From positions 124,001 through 188,000 of the forward strand of contig JBLIEQ010000003.1 in the NCBI GenBank assembly GCA_047633175.1: a stretch of 64,000 bases of DNA, read 5' to 3'. This document shows positions 54,010 to 62,670 of this stretch, in pieces. Position 1 is the stretch's first letter; every line of letters starts with the position of its first letter. Source of the stretch: Motiliproteus sp047633175 (GTDB taxonomy: Bacteria > Pseudomonadota > Gammaproteobacteria > Pseudomonadales > Balneatricaceae). Both the position numbers and the translations under genes were made by a program. The notes under the pieces are model-generated. The model was not told where the DNA came from and did not search any database. It saw only the letters and a program-made list of their open reading frames with translations.

Positions 54010-55194
54010 ATGGCAAATCGTGAAGTCTTCGTCCTGAGTGCGGCTCGTTCCGCGATTGGTGCTTTTGGTGGTTCGCTGAGCGGCATGGAGCCGGCTGAAC
54101 TCGCGGGCCTGGTCATGAAAGATGCAGTTGGACGTTCTGGCGTCGATCCTCAGAAGATCAACTATGTGACCGTCGGCAACTGTATCCCGACCGAATCCCG
54201 CTTCCCCTATGTTGCCCGTGTTGCATCTATCCAGGCAGGACTGCCGATGGAGTCGGTCGCCATGGGCGTTAACCGTCTCTGTAGTTCAGGCCTGCAGGGC
54301 ATCGTCTCGACCTCTCAGGCGATCATGCTGGGCGATTGTGACTACGGTGTCGGTGGTGGTGTCGAGGTAATGTCACGCGGTGCCTACCTCTCCCCTGCAA
54401 TGCGCTCCGGTGCGCGTATGGGTGATACCACCCTGGTCGATATGATGGTAGCCACCCTGACTGATCCTTTTGGCGTTGGCCATATGGGTATCACGGCAGA
54501 GAACCTGGCGGAAAAATGGGGCTTTACCCGCGAAGATCAAGACGCCTTCGCAGTAGAGTCACAGCGTCGCGCAGCGGTCGCAATTGCCGAAGGTCGCTTC
54601 AAGTCGCAGATCACCCCGATCGTACTCAAGAGCCGTCGCGGCGATACCATCTTCGACACCGATGAGCACGGCAAGGCTAATACCACCATGGAAAGCCTGG
54701 CCAAGATGCGCCCTGCCTTCAAGAAGGATGGTACCGTGACTGCCGGCAACGCTTCTGGAATCAACGACGGCGCCGCCTTTATGGTTCTGGGTAGTGCTGA
54801 TATGGCCGAGAAAGACGGCTACAAGCCGATGGCTCGCCTGGTCTCCTACGCCCTCGCCGGTGTCCCTAACGAGATCATGGGCGAAGGTCCTATCCCCGCC
54901 ACCAAGCTCGCGCTTGCACGTGCCGGCCTGACCCTGGACCAGATGGATGTGATCGAGTCGAACGAAGCCTTTGCCGCACAAGCACTGGCAGTCGCTAAAG
55001 GCCTAGGCCTGGATATGACCAAGACCAACCCCAACGGTGGTGCCATCGCACTGGGTCACCCGGTAGGTTGTTCGGGCGCCTTTATCGCCACTAAAGCACT
55101 GTACGAGCTGGAGCGCACCAACGGTCGCTACGCGCTGGTCACTATGTGTATCGGCGGCGGTCAGGGTATCGCGACTATCTTCGAACGGGTCTAA
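54010..55194 (+). CDS. Acetyl-CoA C-acyltransferase (thiolase)
   Basis: A 394-residue biosynthetic-type thiolase forming acetoacetyl-CoA or cleaving 3-ketoacyl-CoA. Catalytic residues are in place: nucleophile Cys in NRLCSSGLQ (near 91), His in GGAIALGHPVGCSGA (near 350) and Cys in CIGGGQG (near 380). BktB/PhaA-like members share the NCIPTESR segment. Codon choice is strikingly uniform and C-ending, as in highly expressed genes. It could supply PHA synthesis (phaEC at 33.7 kb), but no phaB accompanies it. AAGGAATATTA precedes ATG 54010. Confidence 0.93.
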   Translation: MANREVFVLSAARSAIGAFGGSLSGMEPAELAGLVMKDAVGRSGVDPQKINYVTVGNCIPTESRFPYVARVASIQAGLPMESVAMGVNRLCSSGLQGIVSTSQAIMLGDCDYGVGGGVEVMSRGAYLSPAMRSGARMGDTTLVDMMVATLTDPFGVGHMGITAENLAEKWGFTREDQDAFAVESQRRAAVAIAEGRFKSQITPIVLKSRRGDTIFDTDEHGKANTTMESLAKMRPAFKKDGTVTAGNASGINDGAAFMVLGSADMAEKDGYKPMARLVSYALAGVPNEIMGEGPIPATKLALARAGLTLDQMDVIESNEAFAAQALAVAKGLGLDMTKTNPNGGAIALGHPVGCSGAFIATKALYELERTNGRYALVTMCIGGGQGIATIFERV

Positions 55195-55210
55195 CCACCA
55201 ACATAGTCAT

Positions 55211-55270
55211 CGAGCCCTAAACGGGCTCGATAAAAAGCAACGGCGATCACCATGATCGCCGTTTTTTTTG
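55211..55270 (+). terminator. Double hairpin with T-run after the thiolase gene
   Basis: A first stem CGAGCCC/GGGCTCG (55211-55229) is followed by a second, AACGGCGATCA/TGATCGCCGTT (55239-55263), running into T8. The second is a strong rho-independent terminator and its left A-rich side may also serve the convergent ppnN gene. Confidence 0.9.
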
Positions 55271-55292
55271 TGTATATGTAGGGGTGAGAGAA

Positions 55293-56678
55293 TCAGTGCT
55301 TAATGTGATAGCAGGGACTATAACTGGAGAAGTTCAACTTCATCCGCCGCTGCTCGACAAACTCCCGCAGCAAACGATCGAGAGATCGCATCAGTTCCAG
55401 GTCGCCACTGAGTTCAAACACACCGTGTTCCTCTATCGCCTGAATACCGCTCTCCTTCACATTACCGGCAACGATACCGGATAGTGCCCGGCGCAGGTTA
55501 GCAGCCAGCTGATGCAACGGCTGCTGCCGATGCAGATCAAGCCCTGCCATGCTGGCATGAGTCGGCTCGAAGGGCAGCTGAAACAGCTCATAATCGACAT
55601 GCAGTGGCCAATTATAATGAAACGACTCACTGGTCTTACGCCTGTGAGCGGTAACCTGACTGATACCCGCCTTCATCTTCCGGGCAACCTGGGCGGTATC
55701 ATCGATGATAATCTCGTAGAAACGGGCCACATCATCACCCAGACAACCGCGAATAAACTGATCGATACTCTCGAAATAACTGCGGGCTGAGGCGGGGCCC
55801 GTAAAGATTAACGGAAAGGGTATCTGGGCATTCCTTTCATCCATCAGCACCCCCAAAACAAACAGGATCTCCTCGGCAGTCCCCGCTCCGCCGGGAAACA
55901 CGATCACACCATGTCCCAGGCGTACGAACGCTTCCAGGCGTTTTTCGATATCGGGCATAGTAATCAGTTCGTTAACGATCGGATTGGGCGATTCAGCGGC
56001 GATAATACCGGGTTCGGAGATGCCCACGTAACGACCGCGCTCTATCCGCTGCTTGGCATGGGCGATGGTGGCACCTTTCATAGGCCCCTTCATCGCACCA
56101 GGACCACAACCGGTGCAGATATCGAAGCCTCGAAGTCCCAGTTCATAGCCCACCGCCTTGGTGTACAGATACTCTTCACGTCCGATCGAATGCCCACCCC
56201 AGCAGACCACCAGATTTGGCTTTTCACGGGGTTTGAACGCATGCGCATGGCGCAGGATATGAAAGACTTCGTTAGTAATCGCCTCAGATGGCGATAGCCG
56301 ACCATAACTGAGCGCCAGCTCATCACTGACATAGAGAATATCGCGTAACACAGCAAACAGATTCTCGCGAATACCGGCAATAATATGGCCGTCGACGAAG
56401 GCTGTATCCGGAGCATGGATCAAATCGAGCTGAATTCCCCGATGCTTTTGACTGATCTGAATATCAAATTTTTCGAAGCGCTTGAGCACTTCGCGGGTGT
56501 CGTCCATCTCTGAATCACAGTTCAACACCGCCAGCGCACATTTACGAAACAACTGATACAGGCCTGTATGGCTCTTATCCTGTAACCGTGAAATCTCATA
56601 CTGGGACAGGGTCTCCAATTCATTAACAGGGGTAACACTGGCGGTCACACTGAAAGAAGGGGTCATCAAAGGCTCCAT
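55293..56678 (-). CDS. ppnN: Pyrimidine/purine nucleotide 5'-monophosphate nucleosidase
   Basis: Hydrolyses nucleoside monophosphates to base and ribose-5-phosphate; in E. coli PpnN (YgdH) is stimulated by (p)ppGpp. The 461-residue product shows the LOG-like core: WGGHSIGREEYLYTKAVGYELGLRG, GCGPGAMKGPMKGA and FPGGAGTAEEILF, flanked by the N- and C-terminal domains specific to PpnN. Length and domain order fit E. coli. Convergent with the thiolase gene. Confidence 0.93.
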   Translation of the reverse strand: MEPLMTPSFSVTASVTPVNELETLSQYEISRLQDKSHTGLYQLFRKCALAVLNCDSEMDDTREVLKRFEKFDIQISQKHRGIQLDLIHAPDTAFVDGHIIAGIRENLFAVLRDILYVSDELALSYGRLSPSEAITNEVFHILRHAHAFKPREKPNLVVCWGGHSIGREEYLYTKAVGYELGLRGFDICTGCGPGAMKGPMKGATIAHAKQRIERGRYVGISEPGIIAAESPNPIVNELITMPDIEKRLEAFVRLGHGVIVFPGGAGTAEEILFVLGVLMDERNAQIPFPLIFTGPASARSYFESIDQFIRGCLGDDVARFYEIIIDDTAQVARKMKAGISQVTAHRRKTSESFHYNWPLHVDYELFQLPFEPTHASMAGLDLHRQQPLHQLAANLRRALSGIVAGNVKESGIQAIEEHGVFELSGDLELMRSLDRLLREFVEQRRMKLNFSSYSPCYHIKH

Positions 56679-56772
56679 AAAAAAACAGTAACGACTGTAA
56701 CGAGAGTCGAGCTAGCTTACAGCGGGTGGATCAAAAAAATACCGACGTTCTTAATAGCACAGTTAAGCTACT

Positions 56773-57978
56773 TCAACATGACATCGCCAGCGGGTTAACA
56801 CGCTGTCGATGAAAAAGAACAATAACAGCGACGACAAGCAACAAGAGCGGCAACATGGCTAGATTGACCGACTGCCAGCCGAACAGATTCTGTAACAGTC
56901 CCGCAAAGAAGGCCGCCAGCATCACCGCCAGCGAGACCAGCATGTCATTGACGCCCTGGACTTTAGCTTTCTCCGCTGGTCGATAGGACTGCGTTACTAA
57001 GCTGGTAGACCCTATATAAAGGAAGTTCCACCCTACCCCCAGCAACAGCAGAGCGATAGAGAAATGACCCTCGCTGACCCCCTGTACGTTAATCAACACC
57101 GAGACGATCATCAAGACTGCCCCCGTCAGCATTATCTGGATAATGCCATAGCGGCTGATTAAACGTCCCGTCAGGAAGGAGGGCGCAAACATGCCCAACA
57201 CATGCCATTGGATAACCCCTGCCGTGCTCGGAAAACCGAACCCGTAACCGGACATTGCCAGGGGTGTTGCCGTCATAATCAACGCCATTACCGCGTAAGC
57301 GACCATAGCCCCCAACACCGCCACCCTAAAAACAGGCTGCCTGAGGATCTCGGACAACGGCCGTTGCTGTCCATGAACCTCCTCACTGGAGGGCGGCGGG
57401 ATGCGGATCCGACTCAGAGCCAACAACGTCAGCAGATACAGCCCGATCAAACCTATGAAGCTGCCGCCGTAAAGCGTCTGCGGCAACCATTCCCGAGTCC
57501 AGACAGCGAGGTTCGGCCCGACCAATGCGGCGGCAATACCGCCGGTCATCACCAGACCTATCGCACGGTGCCGGCTCACGTCATCAGAGGCATCAACGGC
57601 GGCAAAACGGTATAGCTGACTGATTCCGATACAGGCACCGATCAAGCCGGTACCTATACAGAACAGCGCCAGCGAACGTTGTTGCAAGCCACTCAAACAG
57701 ATCACGGCCCCAACAATGCCGATAATATTGCCCAAGACGAAGCCTCGCCGGCGTCCTATACGCTTCATCAACAGAGAAACCGGCAGGGTCGCCAGCATCA
57801 TCCCGCCAAACTGCATCGCAACGGGAAGCGTGGCCAGGATCGGCTCCGTGGTCAACCAATTGCCGATCAGCGCGGTCACCGAAACCAACAACACATTACC
57901 GGTCACCAGCAGCGCCTGGCAGATCGCCAGCAGCGTCACATCGCGATTAATGAACACCGACTTTAATCCTTTACGCAT
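56773..57978 (-). CDS. MFS transporter, unknown substrate
   Basis: A 401-residue inner-membrane protein with about 12 helices. MFS signatures are LMKRIGRRRGFVLGNIIG (loop 2-3) and SRYGIIQIML (loop 8-9). The C-terminal half contains GWNFLYIGSTSLVTQSYRPAEKAKVQG, which I associate with the YbfB/YfcJ-like MFS group, so export of small metabolites or drugs is possible. Not in an obvious operon; cobB is 220 bases upstream. Confidence 0.87.
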   Translation of the reverse strand: MRKGLKSVFINRDVTLLAICQALLVTGNVLLVSVTALIGNWLTTEPILATLPVAMQFGGMMLATLPVSLLMKRIGRRRGFVLGNIIGIVGAVICLSGLQQRSLALFCIGTGLIGACIGISQLYRFAAVDASDDVSRHRAIGLVMTGGIAAALVGPNLAVWTREWLPQTLYGGSFIGLIGLYLLTLLALSRIRIPPPSSEEVHGQQRPLSEILRQPVFRVAVLGAMVAYAVMALIMTATPLAMSGYGFGFPSTAGVIQWHVLGMFAPSFLTGRLISRYGIIQIMLTGAVLMIVSVLINVQGVSEGHFSIALLLLGVGWNFLYIGSTSLVTQSYRPAEKAKVQGVNDMLVSLAVMLAAFFAGLLQNLFGWQSVNLAMLPLLLLVVAVIVLFHRQRVNPLAMSC

Positions 57979-58102
57979 CCCATGATTCCCTCATGTAAAG
58001 CTTCTCCATACAACGCCCCTCTATCAAACCTGTTTGTAACTATTTAGCATATTTATTTTCGCTATTTTATTGATTATGGGATGTTTATGGAAAGAGTCTC
58101 TT

Positions 58103-58150
58103 TGGCAAGGAAGCCAAAGCCTTGCCAGCCTTGTCGGACTAAAGTCCGAC
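58103..58150. repeat. REP-like double palindrome between the MFS gene and cobB
   Basis: TGGCAAGG/CCTTGCCA (58103-58127) is followed by the near-perfect palindrome GTCGGACTAAAGTCCGAC (58133-58150) and CCACAGGGA. The inverse of the end, TCCCTGTGGGTCGG, recurs at 51322-51335, suggesting a repetitive extragenic palindrome family. Confidence 0.6.
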
Positions 58151-58201
58151 CCACAGGGAACAAATACTCCATAATCTCAAGTCGATACCTCTGCTGAATA
58201 G

Positions 58202-58912
58202 TTACACCTGCTTTAGAATATCTGCTACAAATTGCGGTACGACCTCACTGGCCGGACCATAGATCCTATGGCTGAACGCTGACTCTATGTTAGAAGGCTC
58301 CAGGTTCAGTTCGACGGTTAAGGCACCGCCTTCATTAGCAACCTCGACAAAACCCGCGGCTGGATAGACATTACCGGATGTGCCTATGGCTACAAACAGA
58401 TCGCAGGCGTCGAGCGCTTTGTAGATACGCTCCATCGCCATAGGATGCTCTCCGAACCAGACGATATCAGGACGCAAATTTCCGGATGAACCGCAACACG
58501 GACAGATATCCTCAGGCTGAGAGTCAGTATGCAGCGGGTAGCTCACACCAGACTTCGTGCACCTGAGTTTCAACAGCTCCCCATGCATGTGAATCCGGTT
58601 CTGCGTACCCGCCCGTTCATGCAGATTATCAATATTCTGAGTGACCAGCAGCACCGCGGCCGGAAACTCGCTTTCCAGCCGCGCCAGTGCCCGATGTGCT
58701 AAATTGGGCCTCACCTTCTCAGAGAGCAGCTGCCTGCGTCGCTCATTATAAAAGCGGTGCACTCGATGCGGATCACGCTGGAACGCTTCAGGCGTAGCCA
58801 CATCCTCAATCCGATGTTCCTCCCAAAGCCCATCCGCCGCCCTGAATGTACGTATCCCGGATTCAGCAGAGATCCCTGCTCCCGTCAAAATGACGATCGA
58901 TTCAATGGCCAT
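58202..58912 (-). CDS. cobB: NAD-dependent protein deacylase (sirtuin)
   Basis: Removes acetyl and, by class III features, succinyl groups from lysines. The 236-residue product has LTGAGISAESGIRTFR (NAD), TQNIDNLH (near 96-103), the catalytic His in IHMHGEL, and NLRPDIVWFGE. Zinc ligands are reduced to the enteric CobB-like pair RCTKSG and CPCC. AIGTSGNVYPAAGFV and NLEPSNIES are very close to E. coli CobB. Confidence 0.95.
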   Translation of the reverse strand: MAIESIVILTGAGISAESGIRTFRAADGLWEEHRIEDVATPEAFQRDPHRVHRFYNERRRQLLSEKVRPNLAHRALARLESEFPAAVLLVTQNIDNLHERAGTQNRIHMHGELLKLRCTKSGVSYPLHTDSQPEDICPCCGSSGNLRPDIVWFGEHPMAMERIYKALDACDLFVAIGTSGNVYPAAGFVEVANEGGALTVELNLEPSNIESAFSHRIYGPASEVVPQFVADILKQV

Positions 58913-59275
58913 GTCAGCTCTCCCTCTACGCTATTGGCACTAGACTCCATACGAGGAAACGAGAAGCAGAGCCCAGAGGAGTCTTTTTAGGGGGGATCCT
59001 CTTTTAAAGTTTTTGGCCCTGCTTGTTTTCAGTTTAAATACTTTTCGGCTGAAAATCTTAAATTAAGCTAGGAGCCCCCCCCCCCAACAAACAGACATTA
59101 ACGGCATTATTTTTATGCCACTAAGGTAATCCGGGGCGACCCTCAGCCTACATCAGGCCGACCTCTACATGTTCGATTCAGACCTCCTCGTCTCCCCCCA
59201 TTAGCCGGGGATCGGTCTATTGTGTATAGTAAAAACACCTCGATAACTTGTATATCAGTCAGAGAGAGACCACAT
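58913..59275. promoter_or_regulatory. Leader region of the ATP-grasp cassette with a C11 tract
   Basis: This 363-base gap separates cobB from the ATP-grasp gene and holds no gene I can support. It contains a run of eleven Cs (59075-59085), about 190 bases before the start, followed by an AT-rich stretch (GGCATTATTTTTATGCC, itself a hairpin, 59103-59119) and GTATAGTAAAAAC near 59223. Homopolymers of this length can vary by slippage. Confidence 0.5.
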
Positions 59276-60502
59276 ATGAAGAAGGATCTTACAAAAGGAT
59301 TTATCGCTCTGCTCGGCTGGGCACCCAACGCAGTGGAAGCCGCAGCAACCTTCGACCGCCGCTACGTCGTGGTCGCGCCCGAATGGGCCAAAGAGTATTG
59401 TGAGACCCACGACATCCCCTATATCCCTTGGAATTTTGAGCGCCTCAACGATCGTTCCGTAGAAATTGCCCAAACACTCAAAGAGATGGGCGTGGATGTC
59501 GCCATCCCGCTCTTTGAAGAGACCGTGGAATGGGCGGGCGCCATCAACTCGGTATTACTGGATAACCCGCGTTTGTTTGGTCAGGCGCTGCTGATGCGCG
59601 ACAAGTCGCTAATGAAACGTCGTGCCCAGCTCGGCGGTATTCGCGTGGGTATCTTCGAGGAAGCTCATGACCGCGAAGACGTGGTGCGTTTTCTCAAACG
59701 CGTGAATCAGACCCTGCTCAAGCTCGACGGCGATCCAAACGATCCGATCCACTTCAAGGCCTTCGACAAAGCCGGTTGCCTGGGTCACCGGGTGATACGC
59801 TCCCCCGATGATGTCGACGCCATTCCTGATGATGAGTTTCCATCGCTGATGGAGTCCCACCTAGATGGCTGGGAGTTTGCCATCGAGGCCTGGATCCATA
59901 AGGGCAAGATCCGTTTCCTGAACATCTCTGAGTATGTTCATCTGGGCTACTCGGTACATGTTCCCGCCTCACCTGCGCTGGAAGCGTATCGGCCGCAGAT
60001 CGTCAAGCAGATCGAGAAGCTGATCAAGACCTTCGATATCGAGTTTGGCATGATCCACCCCGAATACTTCGTCACCAGCGACGGGGAGATGTACTTCGGT
60101 GAAGTCGCCTACCGGCCACCGGGCTTCAAGGTTTTCGAACTGCTCGAGCGGGTCTATAAGGGCTTCAACGCCTACCATGCCAGCATGCTGGTATTCGATC
60201 CTAAGTCGACTGAAGAAGAGGTGTCGGCCTACTTCCCCAAGGAGGTTGTCGATGCCCAGGGCTATGCAGGCTGCTTTGGTGTTTACCCTCGTCGCCGGGT
60301 GGTCAGCAAGCTGGAGATGCCGGCGGAAACCGAGAACCACCCCTACTTTGAGTCTCATGAGCTGACCACACCCCTTGAGGAGATGGTCACCAAACGAACC
60401 GCTTTTGGTACGCATTGGGGTCTGCTGTACTTCGTGGGTGAAGACTCAAAAGTGATGCACGACCTGCTGCAGCGTCAGGAAGAACTCGACTTCTACGTGT
60501 AG
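59276..60502 (+). CDS. ATP-grasp ligase of unknown substrate, cassette gene 1
   Basis: A 408-residue cytoplasmic protein with ATP-grasp architecture: an N-terminal pre-grasp domain (about 1-100, FIALLGWAPNAVEAA and RRYVVVAPEWAKEY), then RDKSLMKRRAQLGGIRV (108-124), a Lys/Gly region IHFKAFDKAGCLGHRV (158-173), the Glu-rich hinge MESHLDGWEFAIEAWI (192-207) and the metal-binding MYFGEVAYRPPG (272-283). Such enzymes join a carboxylate to an amine through an acyl phosphate. The substrate is unknown; no amino-acid-specific subfamily is recognised. ATG 59276 follows AGAGAGAG. The next gene starts 44 bases after the stop, so they form one unit. Confidence 0.85.
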   Translation: MKKDLTKGFIALLGWAPNAVEAAATFDRRYVVVAPEWAKEYCETHDIPYIPWNFERLNDRSVEIAQTLKEMGVDVAIPLFEETVEWAGAINSVLLDNPRLFGQALLMRDKSLMKRRAQLGGIRVGIFEEAHDREDVVRFLKRVNQTLLKLDGDPNDPIHFKAFDKAGCLGHRVIRSPDDVDAIPDDEFPSLMESHLDGWEFAIEAWIHKGKIRFLNISEYVHLGYSVHVPASPALEAYRPQIVKQIEKLIKTFDIEFGMIHPEYFVTSDGEMYFGEVAYRPPGFKVFELLERVYKGFNAYHASMLVFDPKSTEEEVSAYFPKEVVDAQGYAGCFGVYPRRRVVSKLEMPAETENHPYFESHELTTPLEEMVTKRTAFGTHWGLLYFVGEDSKVMHDLLQRQEELDFYV

Positions 60503-60546
60503 ATCCCTACTATGGGCAGTCATCAGGTTCAGCAGAGAGAGTGTGT

Positions 60547-62586
60547 GTGACAAATAGTGATGCAGATAGTGATGCAGACAGCCACAAGCTGACACTGTTG
60601 CTTTTCAAGCTGGACGATGCCGTGACCTTGCTCGACAAGGCCCCCGGGTTTGCCAAAGCGGGCAAACTCACCAGGGTCTTCGACACGGCTCGCAGAGTAA
60701 TGATGCATGCCGGCGGCTGTGCGGCGATAGAAACACGGGCTCAATCGTTTGAAGCCGCCGGGGTGTTTCTCGGCTCGGATTGGGATAGCCCGAACACTCT
60801 GCTACCGGCACTGACCGTCCATACGCTGCGCAGCCCGGATACCAACACTCTGGTCATTGAAGCCCTGAGTCAACTCAGACTCATGGCGGTAGCCCATAAT
60901 CGTTATCAACATCCGCTGATCTCCGCCGAGCAGGCGCAGCATTTTCTGACTCAGGTTCTGGCCAGTAATCTGACCCTGTTGTTTATGCCGCCCAGCGAGG
61001 CGGACAGGATAACTCAGGGTCCGCTGGTCGAACTGCCACACAACCTGCTGACGCACCTGGCCGGTTGCATAGGTTATGAGCACGTTATCGATCAGCTGAT
61101 CGGTGAAATCTGGCGCATTCTACAACAGCGTCCGATTCAGGTTGGCCCGGCTAAGCGCATGATCACCCAGATCGCCATCTGCCAGAACGACCCGGGTATC
61201 GACCTGGGCTCCAGCGGCCATGGTGCGGACCGGCTGGTTAGCAGCCTGTTCGGCCCGACCTTCGCCTGCCGGGAAGACCCCGGCCTGCCGGTATACCAGG
61301 AACGCCTGGATTACATGGACAATACTGCCCTGCTCAGCGAGGCCACCGGATTTGCCCGGGCCATGCATGATACTGGCCTCGTCTGCGACTACCATGCGGT
61401 TCTGGTACGGCATCTGCTGCTCCAGGGCGACCATCTGCTAGCCGAAGCCATGGGCCTGTCCTCCACCGGCAAAGATTGCCTGCTGTGCTATCGCGAGCTG
61501 GTACTCAGCCTGATCGATAAGAGCGTCTTCCCCGGCACCTCGCAAGCCATCTACGGCCTGGCGCTGATGCTGGAACGGGGCATCCTTTACCAGTTACCGG
61601 TAGCGCCAGCCATGTGGCGGCAGCTGGGCCTGCCGCTGTCCCAGTGGTCGAAGGATCGCCTGAGCCTGGCCTTTGGCGATACCGTATCGCCAAGGGCGCT
61701 GCTGCTTAAGGGCACGCTGTGCATGCTCGGCCTGCCCCTCGGCGTCGGCCAGGGCAACAATCCGACCTGTCAGTCGGCTCGCGCCCTGTCCATGTGGGCC
61801 TACAACGACCCGGACTACCTATTGCAGATGATCACCTGGGCCGCGCGCGACGATGAGATTATCATGCACTTCGAAGGGCAGCCGATCTCCTCCCAGGAAA
61901 GCCTGTCCGGCGTGGCCAGCAGCCTGCCCATAGACCTCGATCCGGTCTCTCTGCTGGTGGTGCCGCATCTGGACCGCATTTATGCCGAAATGGGCCGCCG
62001 CTGTATCGGCCGTGAGGGCGACCCGCATCGCTGGGTTAACCCGGAGTTTCACGGCTGGTGGTCTGGCCGCGGCTTCAGCCTGTGCGTCGATGTGCCCACC
62101 GGTATGCTGGTGGATCTGGATAATTTTCTGCGCCACTTCTATTCGACCTATCATCCCTATTACAACGGCGATCAACCGCTGATCCATCCCCAACCCGCAG
62201 GCATTGCCGTGACCGACAGTGCGGCCCGCTTTATCGGCTGGCACGCCATCAGCATCCTGCGTGTGACCCTGGATCCGAAGGACGTCATGCGGGTGTACTT
62301 CTTCAACCCCAACAACGACAGCGGCCAGGACTGGGGGGATGGCGTTACCGTCAGCACGTCCGGGCACAGCGAACGCTTCGGCGAGGCATCCCTGCCCTTC
62401 GAACAGTTTCTATCTAGGCTGTATATCTATCACTTCGACCCTCTTGAGCACGGCGAACCCGCCACGGTGACACGCGACGAGCTGGATGAGGTGATGGGCT
62501 ATATCCAACGTAGCTGGGGTGGCGAACGGCTGCCGATGGCTGAACCGGTCGTTGAATGCCTTAACACAGATGCCACAACACCTTAG
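60547..62586 (+). CDS. Large protein with possible papain/transglutaminase-like Cys-His-Asn site, cassette gene 2
   Basis: I recognise no named family for this 679-residue protein. It has no signal peptide or membrane helix. The N-terminal half is largely helical, with GFARAMHDTGLVCDYHAVLVRHLLL near 268. In the C-terminal half I see GNNPTCQSARALSMW (Cys408), then GWHAISILRV (His566) and, after a beta-strand, VYFFNPNND (Asn587/589). Cys at a helix start, then His, then Asn at a strand end is the order of papain-like and transglutaminase-like enzymes, so a protease, amidase or acyltransferase role is possible; this is inference. Start is GTG 60547, with GAGAG at the usual distance; GTG 60541 is in frame. 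The first codons contain a doubled 12-bp unit (SDADSDAD). Confidence 0.75.
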   Translation: MTNSDADSDADSHKLTLLLFKLDDAVTLLDKAPGFAKAGKLTRVFDTARRVMMHAGGCAAIETRAQSFEAAGVFLGSDWDSPNTLLPALTVHTLRSPDTNTLVIEALSQLRLMAVAHNRYQHPLISAEQAQHFLTQVLASNLTLLFMPPSEADRITQGPLVELPHNLLTHLAGCIGYEHVIDQLIGEIWRILQQRPIQVGPAKRMITQIAICQNDPGIDLGSSGHGADRLVSSLFGPTFACREDPGLPVYQERLDYMDNTALLSEATGFARAMHDTGLVCDYHAVLVRHLLLQGDHLLAEAMGLSSTGKDCLLCYRELVLSLIDKSVFPGTSQAIYGLALMLERGILYQLPVAPAMWRQLGLPLSQWSKDRLSLAFGDTVSPRALLLKGTLCMLGLPLGVGQGNNPTCQSARALSMWAYNDPDYLLQMITWAARDDEIIMHFEGQPISSQESLSGVASSLPIDLDPVSLLVVPHLDRIYAEMGRRCIGREGDPHRWVNPEFHGWWSGRGFSLCVDVPTGMLVDLDNFLRHFYSTYHPYYNGDQPLIHPQPAGIAVTDSAARFIGWHAISILRVTLDPKDVMRVYFFNPNNDSGQDWGDGVTVSTSGHSERFGEASLPFEQFLSRLYIYHFDPLEHGEPATVTRDELDEVMGYIQRSWGGERLPMAEPVVECLNTDATTP

Positions 62587-62670
62587 CCTTAGCCTCAGCA
62601 AGACGACAGACAGTCCGCAAAGAGCTCGACACTCTATAGAAGGCTGTGCTGAGGCACGAAACGCATCAAG

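Noticed and set aside
53810..54037. 75-codon plus-strand ORF before the thiolase gene
   Set aside because: Overlaps the thiolase start by 28 bases, no family pattern, no clear ribosome site.
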